From Luscinia megarhynchos (taxonomy: Eukaryota > Chordata > Aves > Passeriformes > Turdidae): DNA of 64,000 bases. Below the pieces are notes generated by a model. The model saw only the letters and a program-made list of their open reading frames with translations, ran no database searches and was not told where the DNA came from. The position numbers and the translations under genes are program-made. Where the stretch lies: contig JAPFBE010000002.1 in NCBI GenBank assembly GCA_034336665.1, positions 38,729,406 through 38,793,405 of the forward strand, in the 5' to 3' direction. This document shows positions 13,201 to 27,312 of the stretch, piece after piece; within the stretch, counting starts at the first letter, position 1, and each line of letters begins with the position of its first letter.

Positions 13201-16200
13201 TCAGCTTCTTCTTCTGGACTATTCTGTGTATTCAAAAGTACAACATTCACAACTAAGAAACAAATACAGATATAATGCAGCTAAAAAGCAGCACTGCTGA
13301 TACAGACATAAAGGCTTCTGAAGGTTTAGAATACACACCACACTGTGGCTATTCCTTCCATATTTTAGTACCTACCAAATAAGCTTCTTTCAAAGCTTAG
13401 TTACAAATATATCAGCACATTTAATGTGATTATTTTGAAGGGAAAAAGAAAAGTACATTTTTTTTCTTTTTGTCAACTTTTTTTTTTTAAGTATAGGCAA
13501 TATTTACATCATAAGATTATTACCTCATCCTCAAGTTGCATAGCTAGCCCCAAATCATTTCACCAGAAATAACCCAGATGATCAAGACTCAGTAGCTACA
13601 GTTGGGGAAGTTTTTTTTAAACCAGAAAAATAAGATGAGCAGATAAGGTCATCAGTGCACAGAAAGTTCATGAGCACTAACCACAGATTAGGCAGTCCTG
13701 TCAATAATGTAAAGCAGAAGCCAGTGAACAATGTAATTTCAGAAAAGTATAAACTGCAGTTATTTGCAGTGTAACATGAGACTGAACTCAACTTTGTGGA
13801 TAGGTATACAAAATTAGGTTAATGCTGCAGCTAGTTCCTGTGTTCAGCAGCTGACTTACTGACAAAAATGATGATAGTTTAAGGGGGGAAAAAGGTCCAA
13901 AGGCCATGCTTACCCTTTTCCCAATCAACATGACTTTGCAACCATTTTTAACACCAAGTGCTGATAATGGTTGTTCCAATTCTTTCAGAGACTTTCCTAA
14001 ATGAAGAATGAGAGAGGAAAAAAATCAGTTAAAGTACAGTTAGTGGCATAGGAATGTCTTTTTGAAGACATTCAAAACATGGACACCTGAAAGTGACAAA
14101 GATGAAAGCTTATCATCTATAAGAAACATGGCAGATTTATAAATTACCTTTGTATATCAGTTTCTGAAAAGGAACTGGGACTCCAGTGACTTGTTCAATA
14201 AGTACAGCCATATCTTGTAGTGTAGGTTCACCATTTTCTTGTTGAGAAGCAACTTGAATACTATGCTTTTCATTACCTAGAAGAAAAACAGAGTAACAGT
14301 AATAATTACTGTAACTTAGAAAATATTACAGAAAATTCATCTCTAATATTTATTACCATCAATGCATAAAGTTCTCAAACCACAGATTCTCATTCAGAAT
14401 CATCATTTTCAATCAAATTATTCTATTGCATTTTTTTCCTCTTGAAGAAGGGACCCCAGCTGAAAATTTTGGTTTACATTGGAATAACCTGAAGAGTTAG
14501 ATTGAGTGTCTTTTACTGGCATAATTTAGCTCCTGCTAAATATTATTCTCTATCTCTTTTTAAGAGTACAGATGGTGTCCAGACATCCCACAAGTTAAAG
14601 CATGAAAGCCCACACCTTCCTGATGTATCCCATTTCCTACTTCTAGTAACTTCTAATGACATGAGTCTTTGGTATGTGAGACAATTTATCACTTCCTTTT
14701 CTCCCTTCTCTTCAAACATGAGAAACAAGCAATCATTGTCTACCCTGTTTCATCTCCACCACCAATCAGAGAGAATTCTCAGAGTAAATCTATTTCTCCC
14801 CATATTCTACTGATAAGCAGACATAACCACTTGGAGAAGTCCCAGCTTATCTATCACCTTCCACTTATGGAGCATCCTATTCAGACTCCCTAAGATTACT
14901 TGCATGCAAACAGGAGGTAGTTCTTAGGGGAAAAAAAAAGGAGTATGCCTATTAATCTCTGCTTTGCAACAGACCCTTTTTACAACCCTCTGCTCCCACA
15001 CACTTAAAGTCTGTCAATCTGAATGCACCCACAGGAATCAACCACCTCTGGCAGCAAATGAAATCAAAACAGGCATATTTTACTCTGCAGGAAGAGAGAA
15101 CTTAACACATACCAGAAGGAAAACTATTCTCATGCCACTAATTTAAAGTGCACATATCTTTCACACAGGAGAGTGCTAGAAAAATTGATTTTAAAATGCT
15201 CCTGCCTCCCATAGTCACATAGCAAGTGACACTGCAGCCTCAAAAATTTTAAAGCACTAACTAAATTAATTATTCCAAGACAATTTCAAGCTTAAAATAG
15301 CATTATGCCCCTCTCACTCAAGCATTTCCCATAAACAGCCCTTCTTACCAGCTTGTTTTGGGGAAAAAAATAACAAGCCACAAAACACAACCTCAATATA
15401 TTTCAAAAGGTCATTTTTATATATACAACTGCTTTGTACAAGGGCTCTGCCCTTGAGGAGTTGAGAGAAAACAAACAAAAAAAAAGTTAACTGAGGAAAA
15501 AAACAGATTAAGTTTGTCTAAGAATAGAACCAGTTTAATTACAAATTATGAATACCACTTTGGACAGACTGCAAACAAATTCTACTGTAAATTCACAGCA
15601 GAGTGAAATCACCATAAAAAAACACAACTCATGGGTTGTTCCAGGTGCCAGAGCTGAGATTCCCCTGCAGCCCACAGTGAAGACCATGGTGAAGCAGCTG
15701 AGCCCCTGCAACCCACGGAGGATCCCACACCAGGGTGGATGCCTGGGAGGAGGCTGTGACCCTGTGGGAAGCCCATGTTGGAGCAGGCTGCTGGCAGAGA
15801 CTTGCAGACCCATAGGGAAAGGAGCCTACACTGGAGCAGGCTTGCTGGCAGGATTTGTGGATACTGGAGCAGTCTGTTCCTGAAGGACTGTAATCCTCAA
15901 GAAGAACCCACGCTGCAGGAGGGGAAGAGAGTGAGGAGTCCTCCCCCTGAGGAGGAAGGAGCAGCAGAGACAAAATGTGATGAACTGACCAGAGCCCCCA
16001 TTCCCCTGCACTGCTCAGGCAGGAGGAATTAGAGAACTCAGGAAGAAAGTTAAGCCTGGGGGAAAAGTTCTTTTTTCACTTTTAGCTCTCCTTGTTCTAC
16101 TCTGATTTGAATGTTAATAAACTACATGTCCCCAAATTAAGTCAGTTTTGCCAGTGACCTGGTGAGTGTTCTCTCCCTTCTCTTCTCTCAACCCATGAGC

Positions 16201-18088
16201 CTTTTTCTGTATTTTCTGTCCCCTGCCCAGCAGAGGAGGGAAGTGACAGAGTGGCTTTGGTGGGCATCTGATGTCCAGCCAGGGCCCACCCACCCCACCT
16301 ACACATGTAGGTGTACTCTCATTCTATTTCTCAGCCCCAATTTCCATCTTTCCACACTTTCACTTATGCACACAAAACTTTACTAAAATGTTTTGTGCAA
16401 AGTGGTCAAGCCACATCTGACAGCTGAAGGTGTAAATCAGACAGATGAAGCCCAGGCTGAACAAAGGCTTCTATCCATTAATGACAAAGTCATTATCAAG
16501 TAAGAAAATAATTAGGAAGAAACATTCTCAGACAAGCAAGCTGCTGACAAACAGCAAGACATTGGGATTATAAATATGTCAAATCATTAAATTACTAACA
16601 TCTTTGCAAAATGAAAAGTCCCCAGATCAAATGGAGCTCTGTGAAGGCATTAGTGAGCACATGAATCATGATGATTCAAACAGATTATTCTAAAAAATTC
16701 CTCACCAAAGACTCTTATACAAAACTACAAGGTGATAAAAGGAAACGTTTTAACAAAAGAATCTGAAACACAATTTGAAAACACGAATGAGCAAGCAAAA
16801 TGAAATAAACAAAAAGATTTAGAGATGGAAAAAACATTACCAACATAGTGCAAAAGAAACACAGGCAGAAATTATTATCCAGTAACTTTTTAAAAAATAC
16901 AATTAACATTACTAAGTTTTGCTGACAAACATCAGCCAAATACCTTGCTGATTTAATACCTTACTATCCTCTTCATTCCTCCTCCTGTCTCACTTAGATC
17001 CACTTCAAAATTTAACCATGGTGTTTCCCATCTTATTTTTAAGAACTGCAGAGTCCAAGCTATTCTCACCCCTCCACAGTAACATTTTATATTTATTTAT
17101 TGATACAAGCCTATCTTCCTCTCCACCTTCTTCTCCCTCCTCCGGTTTTTCTTTCCCAGGTGGAAAAAAGCTGGCCTTTGAGTGACCCATTCCATCTGAA
17201 TCTGTCCTACTGAAGAAACCACTCTCTGTTGAAGCCTTGCAGCTCACTAGCTGCAAACATCCCAGTCTCTTCAACAAACCAGAAGAAAGCCTACAGGGCA
17301 GCACCTGCTTTCAACACGCAGTGCTGACTTCAGCAATATATTTCATCTAAATTAAGATTGCCCGGACAACAGAATCACAGAATGAGTCAGCTTGAAGGGA
17401 CCACAGTGGGTCATCTGGTCTAATTTCAGTCATCCTAGTGCAACTGGCACAGGATTGTGTCCAAACAGTTCCTGAATATCTCCAGTGAGGCAGACTCCAC
17501 AACCTCTCTGGGCAACTTGTACCAAGGCACACTCACTCCCACAATAAAGACGTTTTTCCTTATATTCACGTGGAACTTCCTGTGCATCAGTTTCTGCCCA
17601 CTGCCTCTTGTCCTATTGCTCGGCAGCATTGAGACGAGCCTGACTCCATCTTCTTGGCATCCCCATCCACATCATTAAGTTCCCTCTGTCATGTCTCCTC
17701 GAGGCTGATCAGGCCCAGCCCTCACCTCTTCCTTTTAAGAGACGCTCCAGCCCCCCATGACCCTCGTCGCCCCAGACGACCTCTGCTCTGCTCCCTGGCA
17801 AGGGCGGCCGCGTCACTGCTCCCAGCGCCAGCCCTCAGCACACCTACGCCTGCAGGCACGGGCACGCCGTGGCCAGAAGGGAGCGAAGCCTCCCTCCGCA
17901 GCCGGGACGGAGCCCAGGCCGAGGCCGCCCCGCTCTCCCCCCCGGTGCCGCTCGGGGACGGCGGGCAGCGGGGCGGGGAAGGGCCGGGAGCGGCCCCGCG
18001 GCCGCAGATGCGCCCCCGCCCGCCGCCCCTGCGCCGGGCGCTTACTGTAAGTGACGGTGACGGTGACCGGGGCTCCGGGCGCCGCCAT
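4284..18088 (-). CDS. BAG1: BAG1, BAG-family HSP70 co-chaperone
   Basis: Nucleotide-exchange factor for HSC70/HSP70, linking chaperone and proteasome through a ubiquitin-like domain. Coding exons (minus): 18088-18046, 14276-14148, 13996-13914, 13223-13110, 12599-12492, 6848-6786, 4373-4284; 630 nt, 209 aa, all GT-AG and in phase. The N-terminus ([19 protein letters not shown]) plus exons 2-3 ([34 protein letters not shown]) form the ubiquitin-like domain. Exons 4-7 form the three-helix BAG domain ([57 protein letters not shown]), ending [10 protein letters not shown]. The length fits the short isoform. An in-frame TGA at 18133-18131 lies 14 codons upstream of the ATG, so the long mammalian N-terminal extensions are not encoded contiguously here. 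CHMP5 lies 789 bp upstream on the same strand. Confidence 0.97.
4374..6785 (-). other. BAG1: BAG1 intron 6
   Basis: 2.4-kb GT-AG intron before the last coding exon. Includes a C-rich run near 5391-5398 and A-rich tracts near 6730-6765. No gene, CR1 or structured RNA recognised. Confidence 0.8.
6849..12491 (-). other. BAG1: BAG1 intron 5 (5.6 kb)
   Basis: Large intron. About 7790-9080 has a more GC-balanced, repeat-like composition unlike the flanks, with a perfect 17-bp palindrome at 8487-8503 (8-bp arms around one base). It may be a degraded LTR or other interspersed repeat, but I cannot name a family. A 19-20-base A run lies near 11099-11117. A 39-bp tandem duplication is listed separately. 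No exon-like ORF recognised. Confidence 0.7.
12226..12303. repeat. 39-bp tandem duplication
   Basis: Two identical adjacent copies of a 39-bp unit starting ttggggcaattttctattta, the second beginning at 12265. Lies inside BAG1 intron 5; perfect identity suggests a recent event. Confidence 0.9.
12600..14147 (-). other. BAG1: BAG1 introns 3 and 4 with exons 3 and 4
   Basis: Contains the introns 12600-13109 and 13224-13913, plus the short intron 13997-14147. Only AT-rich intronic sequence besides the two exons already listed; T runs near 13460-13490 and 13612-13620. Confidence 0.75.
15600..16320 (+). mobile_element. Avian endogenous-retrovirus LTR-like fragment
   Basis: Repeat with LTR character in plus orientation. 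It has internal repeats of the CTGGAGCAGG type (near 15778, 15831, 15864), a polyadenylation signal AATAAA at 16116-16121, and downstream text 'tccagccagggcccacccac' as found in avian ERV-L-like LTRs. No gag, pol or env frame is attached, so it is a solo or partial copy. Boundaries and family are approximate. Confidence 0.6.
17360..17740 (-). mobile_element. CR1 LINE fragment, reverse orientation
   Basis: Typical reverse CR1 3' sequence, from 'cagaatcacagaatgagtca' through 'ctccacaacctctctgggca' to 'gaggctgatcaggcccagcc'. Sense to BAG1 transcription and inside its first intron. Confidence 0.88.
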
Positions 18089-18300
18089 CTCGCCCCGCCA
18101 CAGCAGCGTCGGCGGCGCGGCCGGAGCGCGTCACTTCCGCGGCAGGAGCGGGGGAACGCCGCCGTCCCGGCCGCCCCGCCCCGCGGCACGCCCGCCGAGA
18201 GCGGCACCTCTTCCTCCCCGTCCCGATCCTGCCTCCGCCCCGGCGAGCCCCGTGCCCGCGACGCTGTAACCTGCCCCCCGCCCCGACCTTCGCACCGAAT
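18089..18300 (-). promoter_or_regulatory. BAG1: BAG1 CpG-island promoter
   Basis: Very GC-rich and CpG-rich block starting directly upstream of the BAG1 ATG; the island continues left into intron 1 to about 17830. No TATA box. It ends abruptly near 18300, where the AT-rich CHMP5 3' region begins. Confidence 0.65.
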
Positions 18301-18876
18301 TAATCGCCAAAAACGCCACACAAAGAGATCTGCTAATCTACGTGATTTTATGTCTCCATGGAATACATAAAGTCAATGATAACCCGAGCGGTTTTCAAGA
18401 AGGTTACAAGTACAATCGCATGAAAGTCTCTGGACTGCAGTAGTTTAAAAATTGCTTTCAGTTCTTTATCAAACAGACGTAGTAATAAGAGAGCTATTTT
18501 ACAGAGTTAAGCAGCAACGTATAGTCTTAGTCTCAAGAAAGAGAAACATAGTACAAAGTCAAAATAAACCTCAGCTATCGACAGCCACCACTAGTCTTCA
18601 CGTTTTCACTTTGTCCATAAGATACGGAAATCAAAACCTATCAGACTGACTGCTTCCACTGAAGGGAACTGGGATGAATTTTCCCTTAACAGAAGTCAGT
18701 AGTAGAACAACTTTCTCCAAAGAAAAACACCACCAGCCACTCATATTCGCATTCTAGGATGTAGTGATATTAACGTTACACTGGAAGGACAAGTTCTCCA
18801 GAATTTTAAATTAAAAAAGATTCTTAATACAATTGGAAAAGTACAGTTCATTATATCCATTGTGCTTTTGAAACAT
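18301..18876 (-). other. CHMP5: CHMP5 3'UTR / CHMP5-BAG1 spacer
   Basis: AT-rich sequence between the CHMP5 stop and the BAG1 promoter island. No perfect AATAAA on the minus strand is obvious close to the stop, so the cleavage site is undetermined. No ORF of note. Confidence 0.5.
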
Positions 18877-21800
18877 TTATGTTGCAGGGATCTTTGGCAA
18901 TCCAAATTCATCCACCAATACGCCATCCTGTAGGAAAGAAAAAGAAACAATGGCTTAACAACTCTCCAGCAACCAGAGCCATTTCACAGAAGCTTTCTTA
19001 CTACTTCTATGTGTAGTGTCTGTATCTGCAATTGCCACTGTGTGACAGCTGGAATCAAAACAAAAGCACTGGTGTTCTTCCTCACTGTGAGGCTCGATTA
19101 AAGCCCCAAAAGCAAACATACAGAAGCTTTTCTTCTGGTTTTAAGATAAGAGCCATAATGGTACTCTTAAATTCTACTGGCAGTCTAACAGTGTTTGATA
19201 GGATTGACAAAATGTCATTCTAGTGATTTTAAACAAAGTTAAGAGCATTCAGTAGACTGTATTCTCAAATTCTCTGTCTTTAGCATCCATACATATAATA
19301 CATAAATAGCATACATAACATTAAGCACGCTTTTTTGTTCAAAATATTAAGGATCCCAAATATCAAGCAACCAACCCAAATGTGATCATCCCAAACCAAA
19401 TAAAAATGGATTTAGCTGTTAAGGAGGAAAGGACTCACTTTGTTTTTTGTGTCCGTAGGAGTGACCTCCGGGATTGCTGGAGCGGATGCGGCTTCATCTA
19501 AGTAGGAATTGTCTTCATCAGCTAAAAGCTCATCACCTAATGCATCCAGTTCTGAAATGGAATTATGTTGGTTGAAACATTATGCAAGAAGTTCCTTTTG
19601 CAAGAGAATAGCTGCTCTTACAGAAACTCAGGATTCCTACTGGATGCTTACAATCAGACTCAGCATCAGTCATCAGTCAGAAATAAACACACACACTGGA
19701 GAGAACCTTCTTCCCTGCCTTGTAGCATTCCATTGGTATCTCATGTTTGTCTATGCTCTTGTTACTTCTCTTAAAGGAAATGCAGCCCTAATGTTTAAAA
19801 AAAGCTATCAAAGCTCTTTAAAACACATTTAAAGCATTTGACCAAGGAAATAAACAATCACTGTATGACAGTATGATGATTTCTATATTCAGTAATATAA
19901 AAAAATCATCTTCCCCCTTCCTAACCTGCTTCCAAATCATCTTCATCAATCTCTGGTGTTCCATAGCTACGACTCAGTGCCTCCTGGACTTCATTGGCTT
20001 CTTCCATCATATCTTCCAATTGATCTTGTATGTCCTGAAGCAAGAATCATTTTCAATTGGTCCAAATTTACTCAAATTCAGTTTAGTAAATCCAACATAC
20101 AAAACACTCAACTCTTTTAATGCATAAGCAATTTTTTTGAAGCAGTATTAATACAAGTCAAAACATACACATTCAGGACAGGAGTACTTGAAAAGCAGAA
20201 AAAGTATGAAATTTAGACAAATCTACCATCTGAAAAATAAGCACTAACCTGAGTTGTGCTACAGCAGAATTTAGAAGATACATTAGCACATTTACTGGCA
20301 CTCTACCTGAGTACAGGTAAGGAAACAATACTTGCCTAAAGGTTTACAGTGCAAGCCATTTATTAAAGACAGAATAGGAAAGAGAACTTAAAGGAATTCA
20401 GCACTGGCATTGGGTAAAAACTTAAGTGCAGCATACTTGAAATTGTATGTAGAGATCTTATGGGAGACTTTTTAATGCATTTTCTGAAGTCAGGGCCAGC
20501 TCTTGCTGGTGTTTGGTTAGTGGTTTGGGGGGTTTTTTTGTTGTTGTTGTTGCTGGGTTTTGTTGTTGGTTGGTTGTTTTTGGTTTAGATTTTTTTCTTT
20601 TTCATCAGGCACTAACTTGAACTGGGGGGTAAAGGACTAATCTGGACATTACTACTATAAGGAAACAAAGAAGGACAAAAAAAGCCATAGCAGGAAGTAT
20701 CCACTAATATTCATGCTGAAGTGCAAGGAAAGGAGAGGCAAGATTAAAGATTAGCTCAGCAAGGAAACAAAAATCACTACAATAAGGCAAACCACTGATT
20801 GTGCAGTACCACAAAAATCAGGAAGGAATTATGATGGTGGTTCCATACAAAAGGCAGACAAATTCATGTGAACAAAAATAAGTCATCTTGCCTGCAAGTT
20901 CATAGTCCACTCACCATTATTTCAGCACATTATTTTTGTTCTTTATATTTAAACTATAAAAGCTTACCTCAATTTGATCAATCTTGACTTGCTTGTAAGC
21001 TTTCTTCATTTCTTTCACCCCCAGTTTCATTGCATCCACCTAGAAGAGTCAAACATCATGCTTGTATCTGATGTAGCACAGAGTAAACAAATTAAACAAG
21101 TGTGATAAACAAACTGGTACCGTTGTCTTTGTATCCTTCAGTGCCTGAATAGTGTAATTAGCTTGTTCCATATTAAAAGACTGCTGTGACAGGTTATCCC
21201 TCTGTTGTTCATACCTGTTAAAAAAAAGGCATAAGGCTTTAAAACAATACACTATTTATTACCACAAACACTCCTAATTTTTTAAGAGTTGAAAAACCAG
21301 CAGCAGTAGTCTAAAGATAGGAACAGATTTGTAAGGGGGCTTTTTTCACTTATTACACACAACTGCAGAATAAACAGCTTCATAAAAATCTGGCCATTAT
21401 GCATTTCTGTGTACTTGAAGCCAACAAAGCTATTCCTGAACTAAGCTTTGTTTTAACTGACAGCAACACCATATTTGCCTAGACTGACAAAGTAGGTGAG
21501 GATACAGTAAAAGTTTAATCACCACAAGGTAGACATGCATGTCATGCTCACTAATGCTGTAAAGAGAATGGAAGAGTTGGCAGATTATTCAAACCACAGT
21601 GGCTCCACACTGGAGTTTTTCAGGGCAGAGAGGAGGAGGAGGATAGAGTATACCAAAAGGAAACCTTTAAGACTAACCACATAGAAAAGAGAGATTTTAA
21701 AAATTAGGAAATCATCTTTCTCAAAGCTAAACTTGTATCAAATCAAGAATGTAAACTATGTCAAGTTAAGCAAAAGAACGAGAGCATAAAAATGAACCAT

Positions 21801-24800
21801 GAGTCCCAACATGCAAAGCAAGAGGTCTGAAAGACAAGGAGGATCCACATGCAAAACTTTCTGGACAACTAATGACTGCATCTATGACTGTTCCACAAAA
21901 TCAGAAAGAAATGACTGAGGGATAATACAATAGCCTATCTATTATGAGGGGCCCAGTAATCCCACCAAGGAAGATTAGCAGGCAGCATGATCAAAAACCA
22001 GGAAAAAAAACCCTAAAGCCAGAATCAAGCAGTCCTCACAAGATCTAACCAAAGTACCACATTCCTTGCCATATGATATTTTGGACTGTAAGAGTTTAAT
22101 AATACTTAACAAGTAACTGAGTGAGTCCATAAAGGTATAGTTCATCTGAGGGATGTGAAATACAAGATGACGGGAGCTTTGGCTCCGACATATTCTATGA
22201 TTTGCAGTTCATGGACCATGAGATATTTCAATGAAACATTCCTGAACAATAGCCATGTTGTGATATTCCTTCCTTTGGATCTTTTGCTGGACACTTTCAA
22301 GACAGTATACTAGACAGGACCAGACCACAGGATCATCTATCCTGTCCATTTGGGAGTTTCTGCGTAGACATAATTAGCCGGCGCTGCACCTGCTCAAGTT
22401 CTCAAAGGTGTCCAGAGAGAACAGGGGAATTTCCAGTAAACCACAGTAAGGATACACAATTTACAGTAATCAATTAATAATATAAAATGAGGCAATCTCT
22501 CATAAAGTTTAGGAGCCAAATATATTTGTAATAATGAGTAAATTCAGGTCATCTTGTACCAATCCAAATTTATATACCAACATAGAAATCATAAATATGC
22601 TGGTGCAAAATATGTAAGGAGATACTTCTGAAAGGCTTCTTCAGCATTTTTCTTTAAACAATGCTCAGGAGAGTACTAGAAAGAGAAATGAAAGTGTTCC
22701 ACTGCCCCATAAAGAAAACAACCCTTTATTAAACACAAACTGAGAAAGGCTTCAACTTACATTCGCTTCTGCTTTAACACTCTCAATGCTTTCTGCTTTA
22801 CTGTATTCTGAAAGACAACAGTGTTACACTAGATAAAACATCTGACTTTACACTTGATTATGCTGTTTAAACCTAATGCATAGGATTTAAATTTTCCAAA
22901 AGATTCCTCAGTTACTAGTGCCAGGAGTTTAACTATAGTTACATTCAGCACTTGGCACGATTAACAAAAGAGGAGATACACAAAGCTTCTCACAGAAAAT
23001 ACTTTCAGTTTCTAGCTTCTGATGCTTCCAGTAAGGAGAATAAAATTAAACTCAGTCCATCAGAACTATCTTTCATTAACACATTTTAATGGTCAGCATA
23101 AAATAATACTGCAACAGGTACTTGAACAATACTGTTTGTATCATGTATGTTTATTTTCAGATACATTTTATATTGTAAATTCATCCCCTTAAAAAATAAG
23201 GATTAACTTAGACATATTGTGGAGCTTTTTATTTTGGATGACAAACAAAACAGCCTCTCTGCCAGATTTAATTCAGGTAATGAGGAAGAAGGGAAACAAG
23301 TTGCTTCTCATGGAGGAACTACATCACACTCTGGAACAAATAAAAACCAATGAAAACACTGTTCAAATATGCATGTCTGATAAAAATAATGCTGCAAGAT
23401 CTTATCTCTCATTTGTAGGGCAAGATGCAGTTTTAAGAACCTGATGAACTGGCTAAATCACATGACAAAAAGTGTGAGTCACATCCTCTCGTGCCTAACT
23501 TCCACAGAAGAATTCCACAAAAGATTCTTACCTTTGCAGGTCCCTCTCTCATTTTCTTCATTTGATCCTTATACTTCACCAGTTCTGCATCAAGCCTAGC
23601 AATTTTCTTGTCAATTGACTCAGCTCTGCTATCCACCTTTAATACATGAGGGGGAAAACAAAGAAAACAACATTCATTAAGGTTTTATTCAGGTATGGGA
23701 CAAGAAAACGAACAGCCTCTGTTTTGCTGTGTTTCTAACTGAATTGTTTCTTCACTCAGTGGTTTCATAAACTATTTAGATTTTGCGAAAATCCAGAACC
23801 AGAATCAAGTGAAACAACTTCTAGAAGGAGCACAAGCAACAACACTCTGAGGCTGCAGGAAGCTCTGCCACTGTAACATGTTCTCATGATTTTCAGCTGC
23901 TCCCTTGAAAACCCACTCAAGGCAGTTCTCTATTCCAGAACTTCTGCTAACACACAGTGCCAGGGACTAATGTGGAATGGAAAACTTCTAAGTGTGCCCT
24001 GCTGGCATTCCACATTTGGGATATATTTTAACCCTTCACCAAAAGAGGTTTAAAAATTACATAGCATGGGTACAGGTAGTTCTAACAGCATACACAAACT
24101 CATAAAAGGCATTTTTAAAATGAGCCGACTACCCTAGCATTTCTCTGGAAAAAACAAAATAAAGCGTATTAACTTCTAATTCCAAGGAGCCTCTCTAGGG
24201 ATTAGATTATAATGACATTCCAATTATAGCCTAAGACAGATCAGTGCAAATTTGTAATTCTGCCTTGCTAATGGCTAAGCATGTACAATTATGTGGGTTT
24301 TGATTTCAGTGTTTCAATGACCCTTTTAAAACCCTGCTCTATGACAGCAACATGCATTTGACAGAGGTATCCTGAGCAGAACATCTGATACAAACATTCC
24401 ACACAAGATATTAAAGTGCCTGGGCATAGCCAGCATTGAAAAATTTATAATAAGCTTTCTAGTATCCAAATATTTTACTCATATCAAGAAAGAGAAAAAT
24501 TTAGGATTTTGAAACTCCTGTGTGTTTAAAGCATGGCACCTCCTCAAGATCTTTATCAGCTTACTGTACCTTTGAGGTCAGCCTCTGCAGGGGAAAAAAA
24601 TTACTTGGTTTATTTATATAATGACTCTTTCAAGCAGTACTAGCAGGAGACAGAGACAGAACCTCCCACATCAACTAACTATGTAAAAATTTTTCGCACA
24701 CATGACACGGGACCTCAGCTTTTAAAAATGAGACTGGACAGAAGAGGGGAGAATGGATCTCATTTATCCAAAACACTAGACTGTGTATGAGGACTTGAAG

Positions 24801-27281
24801 AGCTTCTGTCTATTACTCACAAATAAAGCACACTGAGGAACATTTCATTGCTACAGAAGGACACCCATTTACACAAAAAGAATGGGAATCTGAATTTTAA
24901 CACTATTGTCATAACTATTAGCCTTTTGCTCCTATGTTTCCTATTTACCACTCTGAAAAAACGTAAATTTAGAGTGTTTTTTCAAAGAAGAAAAAGTAAA
25001 AACATTATTAATGCTTCACTTCCTGGTGCATCTTTCCTCCTACCGACCTCGTGACAGCTCTGAGTCATCTGACTGTGCTCTGCCAGCAGGCGTAAAAAAC
25101 CCTGCCTTTAAATGCAATGAATTTTAGATAACTAAACTTGTCTACACTGGAAAGAACATCCAAAACATGGGCATGATTACTGCCTAAGAGCTGTCTATGT
25201 TTTTAACAAATGTTGCATTAATCAATGCTCACCAAATACATTTCCAAAGTGCCATTTAATGGCTAATTACCACTGAACTAACATGGTAAGAGATCTTACA
25301 AATGTTCAAAAGGTAGATCAAAATGTGTCTAAGACAGGAAACACCCCAGAAGCAATAGTAGTTGAGCCTCCAAACTATTGGATTTAACATTTTAATCTCA
25401 CACAACTCTCTTCAATAATTCACTTATGTGTAATTTAAACAATCTAATCATGTCTGTAGTTTTAGCAGGATCTATCCTAGAGACACCACTATTGTGAAAA
25501 GTCTTTCACAAATCAGACAGATTACTGCATATAACTTGGCACAAAAAGTTAATTAATAAACTTCAAACTAGTAGAAGAAAACATTTCTCCCCATGCTTAC
25601 TAGCAATTACCCTGTAACTCCTCACTGGTTGCCAAAGTCATCTCATGTATAAAATAAACCTGAAATTCTTCTTTTCAGTTAATCTGCTGTCTTGCATAGT
25701 CAAACTTTCAGTCACTGCAATTACAAACAGCTAGAAGAGGACCAAAAGTGTGTTCAGCAGGATATTTTAAGAAAAAGAAAATTCCTGGTGTTGCCAATTA
25801 AAACATCTGTTTAAATTACACTTTTATGTACCCTAGAACTCCTCTAGGATTGAACAAGCTCTTAGCAGAAGACAGACTGCTGACCTATCTAAATTTTCTT
25901 TTGATTTACTCAACATTAGAAAATATGACATTAACTTAAACTGGCAAAACAGCATGAAAAAGTCTAACAGACTAATAAGGAGTTAGCTGTTGTGAGGGAA
26001 ACAAGGCTTCCCGTTCTTCCACTTATATTGCCAAAATAGCAAATTTAAGCACTTGGTATCTCAGATGGATTTTGGAGTTCAAGTCATCCACCAAAGTGTT
26101 TACTGGCAACAATGGGAAAATTAATCCTGATTTTCAATCAGATGCTTTATTCACTACTCTAACGAAATATATTTAAAGTTATGTTTGGGCTTAATACTGC
26201 TAAAAAGCAATACAGATTTTTGTCAGTAAGGTAAAATACTGGAACAAACATTATGAGCACTTTTCTCTCCCCATACCAGCCAGCGGCATACACGAGAGAG
26301 TGATGCGTAGGTAGCACTGACAAATATTAGATATTTCATTTAGAGAGTCTCTTCACTGGGTAGCAAAATAAATCTTCTGAAAGGAAAACTGTGATTTTTC
26401 CATGGAAACCGTTGTTAGGTTCCAATGACAAAGCTTAGTTAACATACATTTATACCATAACCACTACTGACCTTTGTTTACTGACAGAAATACTCAAGAA
26501 ACTCCATTTTCTTTCTTCACTTCTTAAAATTAGCTTACAACAAAAGGAGCTGCAAAACCATGCTACAGTTTTCTTCATAAACTTCATAAAGTTAAAAAAA
26601 GACTATAAAATTACAAGGTAAATCTTAACACTTTTTCATAACCCTCTTTGCAGACAGACCAACACAACAACAGCAGTAAAGTGTTTTGCCACGTGTTTCC
26701 TGAGCGTTTTTTACTTGGTCTGAGCTTGCTTATCTGTCCATCTGCACACACCTTTGGCATCGACCCTACAGCAACCCTGCTCACCCCTAAGAGTCAGAGA
26801 CATTATTCTGTATTGGACAGGGAGACTGATCTTGCTCCTGCGCCCGCCTTGCCACACGCTGCCGCGGCAGGAGTTAGCAAGCGCAATCAGAGAAGTCCTG
26901 AGCTGGAAATGCCGAGGACACCCGTGAGGATGTAAGGGCAGCCATGGCTGCGTGCCCCCTTCATGGGGTGCGCTCCTAGGCACAGGACACGAACGCGGGC
27001 AGGGGTGCATGGACACACAGAGCTACATCCCGGTGTGCGTGTGCAGACACACAAACACTCACCAAAACACACCGCGCGTCCCCGCACGCCACGGCGCTCA
27101 GGGACGGGCCGGGTGCGGCTCCGAGTAACCTGCTCTAGTGCCAGCTGTCCCTGCCCACGGCAGGGCGGCTGGAGAGGGGCCATCTTTAAGATTCCCTCCA
27201 ACCCAGGCCATTCCGCGGTTCTGTGAGGCACATACCCACACACGGACATACACACACACTGTGCCCGCTCACCGCAGTGTC

Positions 27282-27312
<31 letters not shown>

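Larger units (their letters stand above)
14277..18045 (-). other. BAG1: BAG1 intron 1 (3.8 kb)
   Basis: First intron, phase 1 (TAC A|GT AAT). Houses an ERV LTR-like element near 15600-16320 and a CR1 fragment near 17360-17740. The right end, about 17830-18045, belongs to the CpG island. No internal gene seen. Confidence 0.85.

Noticed and set aside
15548..16032. ORFs in the LTR-like element as a novel gene
   Set aside because: Lie entirely in repeat sequence with internal CTGGAGCAGG-type repeats and a poly(A) signal; no coding homology.
17654..18370. Long plus-strand ORF (238 codons) across the BAG1 promoter
   Set aside because: Stop-poor because of GC-rich island sequence; the minus strand holds BAG1 exon 1, and the product is low-complexity Pro/Arg/Ala with no domain.
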